Notes under the pieces: model-generated
What the model was told of the DNA's origin: nothing
Seen by the model: the letters and a program-made list of their open reading frames with translations, nothing else
Database searches by the model: none
Made by a program: the position numbers and the translations under genes
Shown: positions 22,288 through 29,227 of the stretch, piece after piece
Position numbering within the stretch: the stretch's first letter is position 1
Layout of the letters: every line of letters begins with the position of its first letter
Assembly: GCA_021234155.1 (NCBI GenBank)
Contig: JAJEKV010000017.1
Location: 19,042,372-19,106,371, forward strand
Origin: Isoetes taiwanensis
Taxonomy: Eukaryota > Streptophyta > Lycopodiopsida > Isoetales > Isoetaceae
Direction: 5' to 3'
DNA: 64,000 nucleotides

Positions 22288-23376
22288 CTACTCCAGAGAC
22301 TTGGGACGCAGGTACTCCGTCATGAGTCGAATGGCAGGAGGAAGACCCTGGAGAAACCAGACAAGAATCTGGCTTTGCGTGGGGTACTCCTGAAGTTTGC
22401 TGATGAGAATGTGAAGACGGTCAGCAAAATCACGCGCAGACTCGGTGGGTTGCTGCTGGAGATCATTGAGCTGCTTGAGCAGTAGTTGATCGTCATCCGT
22501 GGTACCGTAATGAGACAGAAAGGCTGTTTTCATTTCATGCCAGCTTTGCTTCCAGTGGCTTTTGTTTGCCATTAACCACTGATGAGGGGCGCCTCTAAGC
22601 GTGGTCGAAAAGATATGAAATTTGAGTTGTGGTTGCGCATGACCATTCAGAATGGCCAAGGCCTCGAATTCCTCCATGTGGGCTTGAGCACTCTGATCCA
22701 GAGGTTTGCCTTTAGTGTTGCCAAAAGTGGGATAAGTCAGCTTCAAATTATGAGTGGGAGATGAAGGCGGAACTTGCGCATAGACAGGTGGATTTGGTGG
22801 AGGATATGCAGAAGCATAGAGAGGTGGAACAGCCTGAGACTGAGAGCAAGGGGGTGGGACTGAAAAACCCGGTGGTCCAAAGAAAGTAGCATTAGGTGGG
22901 GAAGGGTCATGAGAGCCCTCCTCGTTAGGCTTGAGATCAGTTGTTTGGTAAACAGGAAGAGCGTGCTGAAAAGATGGAGAAGACTGAAATTCGTGAACGT
23001 GGGGAGGGCCAAAGGACACTTGATGGTAGCCCATCCCAGCAGGAGGTGAAGAAGGTTGTGACGGCTGAGGGGTGTGGCCGGAAAGTATATGAATGTAGGT
23101 GCTGTCAGGAGTCTGGAAATAGTGAGGCGTGGGCTGAACATGTGTATGTTGTGGGGATTGAGGTTGAGAGCAATGCCTGCACACAGGGGGAGACCCTGGT
23201 CGAGAATGAGCACGAGGGGTAGGCGGTGCCAACTGAGCTCTGGAGTGGACACGACCCCCCTCAATGTCATAGGCAGAATCATACATATCCCGTACAGCCT
23301 CGCGTCGTTGATGGCACTCCAGTCGAGCCGCCGTTTGGCAAACAAGTTCTTCAGGAGTGAAACCTCGAGCCGACAT
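22288..23376 (-). CDS. E1 Gag (N-terminal region and capsid)
   Basis: A 362-codon frame beginning MSARGFTPEELV. It opens with a Pro/Ser/Gln-rich region and then has a retrotransposon-gag-type capsid (QAHMEEFEALAILNG, FHIFSTTLRGAPHQWL, HWKQSWHEMKTAFLSHY, ESARDFADRLHILISKL, QILVWFLQGLPPAI). It forms the virus-like particle. The start is supported by E2, where MRSNFTPEEELL lies at the matching place after the 5' LTR. The frame stops early because of the deletion before the nucleocapsid. Confidence 0.85.
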   Translation of the reverse strand: MSARGFTPEELVCQTAARLECHQRREAVRDMYDSAYDIEGGRVHSRAQLAPPTPRAHSRPGSPPVCRHCSQPQSPQHTHVQPTPHYFQTPDSTYIHILSGHTPQPSQPSSPPAGMGYHQVSFGPPHVHEFQSSPSFQHALPVYQTTDLKPNEEGSHDPSPPNATFFGPPGFSVPPPCSQSQAVPPLYASAYPPPNPPVYAQVPPSSPTHNLKLTYPTFGNTKGKPLDQSAQAHMEEFEALAILNGHAQPQLKFHIFSTTLRGAPHQWLMANKSHWKQSWHEMKTAFLSHYGTTDDDQLLLKQLNDLQQQPTESARDFADRLHILISKLQEYPTQSQILVWFLQGLPPAIRLMTEYLRPKSLE

Positions 23377-23399
23377 GATGGAAAGAAGGGAAAAAGAAA

Positions 23400-23423
23400 G
23401 ATCAGACCCGGCAGAGGTGACAG
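23400..23423 (-). promoter_or_regulatory. E1 primer-binding region (tentative)
   Basis: The bases just inside the 5' LTR read CTGTCACCTCTGCCGGGTC on the minus strand. The equivalent in E2 reads ACATCGCATTGCCGGGTG at 34124. Both share TGCCGGG with the primer site usual in Tat/Athila elements (GCCGTTGCCGGGGA), but they lack the leading TGG. I give this as a weak match only. Confidence 0.35.
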
Positions 23424-23624
23424 TGTTTGGGGTCTGGGTTCGGGAACTCCTGCAAGACAGCCCTCTGTGAGGACCCTTGGATCAAACAGGAGTATCCGGT
23501 GGCTGTGTCACGCGGGATTTGCAAAAGAAACAAAGGAAGAAGAGAAAAGAGAGAACAAAAGAACAATAAGATCACAATGATGAAAACAACTCCTTGATGT
23601 CAATGAAGATACATGAACTCTCGA
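23424..23624 (-). repeat. E1 5' LTR fragment, truncated
   Basis: Identical in layout to the first 201 bp of the LTR at 13442, then broken after CATGAACTCTCGA, where element D sequence (GGGGCTTGGGC) begins. The same break is present in the second copy of the duplicated block at 49974, so the truncation is older than the duplication. Confidence 0.88.
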
Positions 23625-23888
23625 GGGGCTTGGGCATTAATGAACAGTTTCAATTGGGTTTATACTTCAAGCAGGGCTTGAAAGTAAACGTTCACTCCTT
23701 GTTGGGCTTTAAGATATATTCCGCATGTTAAATGCACGCCTATGGGTTAGGCATCGAGGCAAATTCCATAAGCAAGGCTTGGGAATAGAGGTGCATTTCA
23801 TGCATGACTTGAAACATGGATAGAATCTTATCAACCATGATTATTTAGCTACATTGTGGCAGACAAGGAATTCTCCTATAGGGGGATG

Positions 23889-23935
<47 letters not shown>

Positions 23936-24392
23936 GTTAAATAAGGTTGAAGGAGCAAACTACCTTGGGATTTTCTGTTATAGAATAATCTCTATGGATC
24001 CTTTACTAGTTGCCCACTAGTGGGAAAGATGGAGTGTAGCCAAAATATATTATGAATAAGTATGCTTAAGGCAACTGTATTCATCATTTAGGTTACAATG
24101 CCATGGTTCTAGTTGATACTACAACTACAGAGTAGTTGTGTAAAATTAAATGATTATTTGTTTGATGGGCTTTTGGGTAAGAATTCATATCAATTAGCAG
24201 TTGGGATACTGCAAAGCGACCCTGTTAATCCAATATAAGTTGTCTTAAGCTGGGCTACAAATTAACAACTTGGACTAACAAAAACAAAGCTCTATTATGA
24301 GTAACAAGTTATCTTTTACAAGATAAGTATAGTTTGAAGAGATCCTAAGGATCAAGAGATGGTGTGGGCTCTGGGAGAGCACTATGGTTAGA

Positions 24393-24624
24393 ATCAAACC
24401 TCGAACAGAGACAATGAGGGCCAAATGTCAATTTCAAGAATGTCCTCAAGAAGGAGGCATAAATTGTTTTAAATAGAGCTTAGGATGTTTAAAAAAAAGG
24501 GGGGGAGCTATGCTTGAGTATGTTTATTTAAATACTGACCATGGAATTTGACTATCTAGGAATAGTCTTGTTTTGAGTCATAAGCATATAGCTTTAAAAA
24601 CTCTTATAAGCAGGGCTTAAAGAG
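24393..24624. repeat. Internal direct repeat of D, copy 1 (first)
   Basis: About 232 bp from ATCAAACCTCGAACAGAG to CAGGGCTTAAAGAG, repeated at 25334-25566 and also in the second block at 50991-51222 and 51918-52149. It contains a short A run next to a G run (AAAAAAAAGGGGGGG). Confidence 0.9.
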
Positions 24625-24866
24625 GCTTGCAGGGCTGTCTTGAGGGCCATGCTTGGGGCAAAATATCCTATGCAGGGTGGGAACTCTACTAGAGATGGTC
24701 CTATCTTAGCATGGAACTCAGACATAATGTCTTGGTGGAAAGGGGTGGCATTGATGGTGGCTTCCACATCAACCTCCTTCTGGAAGACGGCGAAGATGGA
24801 GTTGATGTTGGCCTCGGCCACATGAGCTGTGGCGCTGTACCATCGCCTAAAAGCAGTGGTTGCCAT
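24594..24866 (-). CDS. Element D gene B, 90-residue protein of unknown function
   Basis: Starts at the ATG at 24866 (MATTAFRRWYSATAHV); a longer in-frame start at 24989 lies almost at the TATA-like box (CTTATA on +, 24979-24984; minus CCTATAAGTAG), so it is unlikely. The protein contains INSIFAVFQKEVDVEA, a small hydrophobic segment VEFPPCIGYFAPSM and no recognised motif. The promoter layout, with TATA about 110 bp before the ATG and TTAGGGTTT upstream, matches that of gene A. In copy 2 (51190-51454) an 8-bp deletion shifts the frame. Confidence 0.5.
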   Translation of the reverse strand: MATTAFRRWYSATAHVAEANINSIFAVFQKEVDVEATINATPFHQDIMSEFHAKIGPSLVEFPPCIGYFAPSMALKTALQASLSPAYKSF

Positions 24867-24978
24867 GGTATATGAGCAGCTGGGGATATCAAACAGATGG
24901 GGAAGCGCCTTAGGGGCCTGGAAAATCGGCTTGGAGTGAGGAGCAAAGGTGTAGAATGCAAATGAGAGTTGTGGTCTA

Positions 24979-24984
24979 CTTATA
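24979..24984 (-). promoter_or_regulatory. TATA-like box of element D gene B
   Basis: On the minus strand the bases read GCCTATAAGTAG, preceded by ATTAGGGTTTT, about 113 bp before the ATG at 24866. The same arrangement precedes gene A. Confidence 0.5.
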
Positions 24985-25159
24985 GGCAAAACCCTAATTT
25001 TGGGAAATTTTAGGATTTGGGGAAACCCTATGATTCTAAGGTATTGCTATGCAAAAGACAGGCTAATCATGCTAAGGATTACATCCTAAGCATCCTATTG
25101 CAACAAATTTCGTCTAATTTGGAGAAAGTTAGGCCAAGTTAAGACAATTTTAGAGTGAC

Positions 25160-25226
25160 CACTCACACAGTGCGCGAGGAGCAAATCCGAGCATGGGCGG
25201 ATTGGTCTGGGCGCACTCAGTGAGGG
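25160..25226. repeat. Hairpin repeat of element D, unit 1
   Basis: CTCACACAGTGCGC at the left and GCGCACTCAGTGAG at the right pair with two mismatches. The inner AATCCG/CGGATT arms pair as well. Related units lie at 27041-27105 and 27254-27319. Confidence 0.75.
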
Positions 25227-25333
25227 GTGAGGCTTACTCAAGCTCGTGCTTGAGTACGTAGGATTCCCACTACGGCCTTGGCTTCTTCTTGTCCTGTGCC
25301 GGGTGCTTCGGTGATGGCCATCTAGGGTACGGG

Positions 25334-25566
25334 ATCAAACCTCGAACAGAGACAATGAGGGCCAAATGTCAATTTCAAGAATGTCCTCAAGAAGGAGGTA
25401 TAAATTGTTTTAAATAGAGCTTAAGATGTTTAAAAAAAACGGGGGGGAGCTATGCTTGAGTATGTTTATTTAAATACTGACCATGGAATTTGACTATCTA
25501 GGAATAGTCTTGTTTTGAGTCATAAGCATATAGCTTTAAAAACTCTTATAAGCAGGGCTTAAAGAG
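25334..25566. repeat. Internal direct repeat of D, copy 1 (second)
   Basis: Second copy of 24393-24624 within element D. It is directly preceded by a partial duplicate of gene A coding sequence (about 25250-25331, matching 26070-26150), so the whole piece was probably copied together. Confidence 0.9.
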
Positions 25567-25780
25567 TGGAGACTGGGCTTAGGGAGTGGTCAAAACTCCC
25601 AAGGTGGCTTAGGGAGTGGTCTAAATAGGGCTTAGGAGGTGGTCATAACTCTAAGCTGGGGCTTAGGGAGTGGTCAAACTCTAAGCAGAGAGCGGTCAAA
25701 ACTCTAAGGGGGCTTAGGGAGTGGTCAAAACTCTAAGGAGGGCTTAGAGAGTGGTCATAGCTCTAAGGAGGGCCAACATT
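25567..25780. repeat. GGCTTAGGGAGTGGTC minisatellite in D
   Basis: About seven imperfect copies of a unit near 30 bp, GGCTTAGGGAGTGGTC followed by AAAACTCTAAGCAG. The equivalent at about 52150-52355 in copy 2 differs in unit number and sequence. Confidence 0.85.
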
Positions 25781-26821
25781 GGTAGCATCTGCAGGCCATA
25801 GCTCCTCTCGAAATGTCTGATTTCCCGAGCAGCTCTGGCAAAGTACGAAGTCCGCCTTTCTTCCGATCGGCTTCTTCGAGCTCTAAGGAGGGCCAACAGG
25901 GAGGCAAAACTCCGGTCTCTCGGGGCGGCCGGGGTGTTCTTCTTTGTCGGCCGGCCCCTCCCTCCACGAGGTGACCTTATGCTCCTCGTAATATTTGGAG
26001 TACTCCTCATACACTTTCATGTACTGGGTGTACTCCTTAAGCTTCTTCCTGTACTCAAGCTCATGCTTGAGTACGTAGGATTACCGCTGCGGCCTCGGCT
26101 TCTTCTTGTCCTGTGCCGGGTGCTTCGGTGATGGCCACCTAGGGTACGGGGGTACCCTTGCTGCTGCATCCTCCTCTTCAGGTGCTGGGTTTGAGGATCC
26201 CGAACCCTCAGCTGGGGCAGGAACCTTCATTTCCTCATCTGACTCAGTGTCAGATGAGGATAGAGGCTTATCGGGCTCCTGCTCCCGAATGACGGCCCAT
26301 TTGGCTGGAGTCGTCTTCAGCTTCCTCTTCGGCTCCCTAGGCGGTTCGGGGTCTTTCCCCTTATCCGCTCTCTTCTTCAAGCGCTCCTTGCGCTTTCTCC
26401 GCTCCTCCTTCTGCCTCCTCTCCTCCTTTCTTTTTCGGCTCTCCTCCTTCTCTTGCCGGCGCTCCTCCTTGATCTTCTTTTCTTCAGTTTCCTCGCGCTC
26501 CCACTTTCTCTTCTTCTCCTTTTTCTCTAACTTCCTGAGCTCCCTTCTCAGCTCTTCTGCAGCTTCCTCCTCTTCAGGGTTGGGCTCGGTCTGGCTGCTC
26601 GGGCCCTCCTGTTGGTTTGGCTGCTATTGCTCCTGATTTTGTGCTGGCTCCTCCTCCTGACGCTCCTAGGCCTGCTCCTGGGCGTCTGTGTTGGCATGTT
26701 CCTCCTGCTCCCGCCTGGCTCGCTCCTAAGCCTGACGGAACTTCTGTTGAGCTGCCCGCTCTTGGGCGCTGGTGTGACCAGGGGGCACTACGATCCAGGT
26801 GGTTTGTTTGGTGCGGGCCAT
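25744..26821 (-). pseudogene. Element D gene A, copy 1: charged protein with histone H3-like N-terminus
   Basis: From the ATG at 26821-26819 the frame reads MARTKQTTWIVVPPGHTS. The first seven residues equal those of histone H3; the rest does not. A Gln/Glu/Arg-rich part follows, then a strongly charged probable coiled coil (RELRKLEKKEKKRKWEREE and onward) and an acidic Ser-rich part (SSSDTESDEEMKVP). The frame from 26821 to 26083 is open except for three TAG codons (26726, 26666, 26624) and ends at a TAA at 26081 where copy 2 has GAA. In copy 2 the C-terminus continues through LEYRKKLKEYTQDMKVYEEY. No histone fold is present. The function is unknown; it may be gag-like by position or a chromatin-interacting factor. 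Confidence 0.6.
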
Positions 26822-26922
26822 GTTTTGGTTTGAAGCAATCCGAGCTCTGGCACCTAAAAATCGTCTTCTGGGACGAGCTGTTTGCTGGAGGCGCTGAGGA
26901 CAAATGAGGAACCCTAATTTTC

Positions 26923-26930
26923 TATTTATA
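26923..26930 (-). promoter_or_regulatory. TATA box of element D gene A
   Basis: On the minus strand the bases read ACCTATAAATAGAAAATTAGGG, with TATAAATA about 100 bp before the ATG at 26821. The copy 2 equivalent is at 53485-53492. It is a good fit to a plant RNA polymerase II core promoter inside the element. Confidence 0.65.
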
Positions 26931-27040
26931 GGTAGGGGTAATTTAGGGTTTGGACCTGCAATTCCATATTGGGCCAATCTAGAAGGTATTAGTGTGGATA
27001 TGATAAGTACATTAGGTTTATTTAGCCAAAAAGCATCCAT

Positions 27041-27105
27041 CACTCACACAGTGCGCGAGGATCAAATCCGAGAATGGCAGATTTGGTCTGGGCGCACTCT
27101 GTAAG
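27041..27105. repeat. Hairpin repeat of element D, unit 2
   Basis: The same hairpin as unit 1, upstream of gene A. In copy 2 (about 53600-53670) its left arm is changed to CTCACCACGGTCTTC, which breaks the pairing. Confidence 0.7.
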
Positions 27106-27253
27106 GGGTTACCTCTTTTTGGATCTAATTTTCAATTTACAAGGGGTTTCTTAGTGTTTTAACATGCAAAACTAGCTAGAATCTAAGGAATAAGCTGAAC
27201 TGCACTATTAGATTAGCTAAATTATGCATCTAAATAGGTCAACATGGGTCCAC

Positions 27254-27319
27254 CACTCACACAGTGCGCGGGGAGCAAATCCGAGCCTGGGCGGATTTGG
27301 TCTGGGCGCACTCTGTGAG
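27254..27319. repeat. Hairpin repeat of element D, unit 3
   Basis: The best-preserved unit. CTCACACAGTGCGC (27256-27269) pairs with GCGCACTCTGTGAG (27306-27319) with one mismatch, and CAAATCCG (27276-27283) pairs with CGGATTTG (27292-27299) perfectly. It lies between the primer site and gene A, in the leader of the element transcript. Confidence 0.8.
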
Positions 27320-27525
27320 GGGTCACCTCTTTTTGGCCAATTTTGGTTGGGTTTTTGCTAAAACTTATTACTAACTTAGCATTAACCTATTGCTGCACTA
27401 GAAATTGGAAAAAAAAATTCCCAATTTTCGAAGTTCTTGCTTGGGTGGTTGTTCCCAAGACTGGAAGTCTACTGTTAGTCCTATGGGAAAATGGTCAGTG
27501 CTCGATCTTGGTCTACCAAGATCAT

Positions 27526-27537
27526 GCTCTGATACCA
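27526..27537 (-). promoter_or_regulatory. Primer-binding site for initiator tRNA-Met (element D)
   Basis: On the minus strand the bases are TGGTATCAGAGC, the exact complement of the 3' end of plant initiator tRNA-Met. It is separated by one base from the LTR end (GACGTCACA). The copy 2 equivalent is at 54093-54104. This fixes the strand and the 5' LTR edge of element D. Confidence 0.9.
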
Positions 27538-27538
27538 C

Positions 27539-28434
27539 TGTGACGTCCCCTGCTTCCTCTACAGTGCACACACCATATCAGAAGACGGAGCATTCCCCCT
27601 GTCAGCCAAACTGGCAGGGGCTATCCACCTGACACCACTCCAAGTGGAATGAGCCAGCAAGGGAAGAGTGGATGTGTCATTCACCCGTCTTCCTTCGGGT
27701 CGACCTATCTGTGGAAGCGTGAATAAACATGAGCACATAATACAATATAACAATACAATCACCTCGAAGGGTGAACACGTCATAACATCTTCAATACAAC
27801 AACATCAACATGAACAACATCAGCAAAGGGAAATCCTACCCAGGCTCAGACTCAAGGGGGTATGACTGACGGCTTGGGCATCCAGAAGTCATTTCAGATA
27901 GAATTCAGGGCAAATGGATTTGGCTGGCATAAGAACATGGTTTAGGGTAGTCCACTCCATCCGCCCCTCCTGTGCACACTTTGCAGAGTGGGCTGAAAAG
28001 TGTCGGGACCTGACCGTAGCTTTGCCGATTGGGCACATAGCCAAGAGGGCTACTACTGGGTTGCATCTCCCCAGCCCCGATGAGGCAGGAGGAGAGTCAC
28101 CTCTCCTCCAGAGGCACAGGTGGCTAGAGGGCCACTGCCCTTATTCGACTTGAACCCAATGGAGAGTGACGCATCACTCCACGGGTGTCGAGCTCATGCC
28201 TTGCCCACATGCAGTGGCAAGCCATTAAGCCTAGCTCACAGGGATCCCTGATAGGCTTTACACACCAGAGGGATCGCTTCTGTGTGGGGACAAGTACCCC
28301 CTTATTCTGCCGGTTTGGCCCCTCTACTCGCTTCTTTGTGGGAACAAGTACCCCCTTGTTCTGCCGGTCTGTTCCCAATTACTTGCACAGGCTGCAAGTA
28401 ATTGGGAACTAGTAGGTTAATCATCTGCTATACA
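27539..28434 (-). repeat. Element D 5' LTR (copy 1)
   Basis: The inner edge is fixed by the primer site. The outer edge at 28434 is a proposal: TGTATAGCAG on the minus strand would give TGT...ACA ends and an 896-bp LTR, and LINE-L coding sequence resumes about 12 bp further on. It contains a strong hairpin (28371-28409) and two copies of ACAAGTACCCCCTT (28289 and 28344). The short ORFs inside it look accidental. The copy 2 equivalent is 54106-55001. Confidence 0.6.
28371..28409. repeat. Perfect 17-bp inverted repeat
   Basis: GTTCCCAATTACTTGCA (28371-28387), a five-base loop CAGGC, and its exact complement at 28393-28409. It is conserved at 54932-54970. It lies near the outer end of the element D LTR and would fold into a very stable hairpin in RNA. 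Confidence 0.9.
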
Positions 28435-28446
28435 GGCTTTAGGCCT

Positions 28447-29227
28447 CTACCCCCCTACATCTTGTCCCTGGTAAGTGAATGAGGGAAGCCTTGGCTGACG
28501 GGATGACGAGACTAGCAGCACCCTAGTTTTGGCCAAGTTAACTCGCATGCCAGTGAATCGGCAAAAAGTGTTAAGAGCATCCAAGCGACGTTGCATATCC
28601 TCTGGAATATAGGCCAGGAGGTTGACATTGTCAGCATATATGAGTTGCCGGATTGTGATGCATGAGATGGGCGCCCGCACCTCCGTGCTCAGAAAGCCAA
28701 TCTTCCAGCTGGTCAATGTATAGGCCAAAGAGTGTGGGGGAGAGGGGGCAACCCTGACGTACTCCAATACTATTGATTACCGGTTGTCCTAATGATGAGA
28801 TATGGCCTGAGCATGCCTTGTATAGCCTGTATATTGCGTCCGGAGTCAAGGGGGATCCCCAACTGCCATATATCTGTCCCATAACTTGTCCCGGGGCACT
28901 GTGTTAAAAGCTTTTGCGAAATCCATGAAACAACAGTACACGGCGGTTCCTGCTATCCTCAATCAGTGTGCGCAGAGTGAAGATATAATCAATGGTGGAA
29001 TGCCTGGGCCGAAAGCCTACTTGTGTGAGAGCTCGCGCAACTACCTTCTCTGCCCATATTGTCAGCCGCTGCTCAAGGATGCCAGCCAACAGTTTTGCAA
29101 AGAGAGAGCTGACCATAATAGTACGATAGTTGACTGGACATTGAGGGCCCCCTGCCTTGTATATGGGCACAACTCTACTAGTGGCCCATTGCGGAGGGAA
29201 GCCTTCTTGCAATGCTTTATTGAACAA
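28447..29227 (-). pseudogene. LINE-L reverse transcriptase (copy 1)
   Basis: Shows FNKALQEGFPPQWATSRVVPIYKAG, QVGFRPRHSTIDYIFTLR, a motif A region, SIGVRQGCPLSPTLF (motif B) and RQLIYADNVNLLAYI (catalytic box YADN in place of YADD), then VNLAKTRVL and SFTYQGQ. The domain ends there because element D is inserted. The order and spacing fit L1-type RT. Frameshifts split it in at least three places. Replacement of the second catalytic Asp by Asn, also present in copy 2, predates the duplication. Confidence 0.85.

Larger units (their letters stand above)
13442..23624 (-). mobile_element. E1: Ty3/gypsy LTR retrotransposon, Tat/Athila-like, defective
   Basis: This element on the minus strand has a complete 3' LTR (13442-14030), an internal region coding for gag, protease, RT, RNase H, integrase remnant and a long 3' region, and only 201 bp of its 5' LTR (23424-23624). 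The RT block with DYRKLN and DHFPLPF is typical of the Tat/Athila branch. The bases next to the 5' LTR (TGCCGGGT context) loosely resemble the Tat-type primer site. Extra ORFs after integrase, including an antisense one, also fit that branch. RT lost its catalytic DD and integrase lost its core, so E1 cannot move on its own. Confidence 0.9.
23625..28434 (-). mobile_element. Element D (copy 1): LTR retroelement with unknown genes, 3' end missing
   Basis: On the minus strand, a 5' LTR (27539 to about 28434) is followed by a perfect 12-base primer site for initiator tRNA-Met (27526-27537). An internal region then carries two TATA-driven genes, hairpin repeats and a minisatellite. No protease, RT or integrase is visible, and the 3' LTR is lost at the E1 junction. 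It therefore looks like a non-autonomous LTR element inserted into the LINE-L RT gene, which stops at the LTR edge. A second copy is at 49975-55001. Confidence 0.65.

Noticed and set aside
24970-25030. Telomere-like repeats (AAACCCTAA, TTTAGGG words)
   Set aside because: They are single words in leader regions of the D genes, not tandem arrays. Such words are common in plant promoters.
26819-26821. A genuine histone H3 gene starting at MARTKQT
   Set aside because: Only seven residues match. No histone fold, no ARKSTGGK continuation, and the remainder is a charged coiled coil within an LTR element.
27914-28412. Small ORFs in the element D LTR (for example 27914-28153 and 28185-28412) as genes
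   Set aside because: Both block copies keep them only because the DNA is near-identical; there is no domain, and they overlap on opposite strands.
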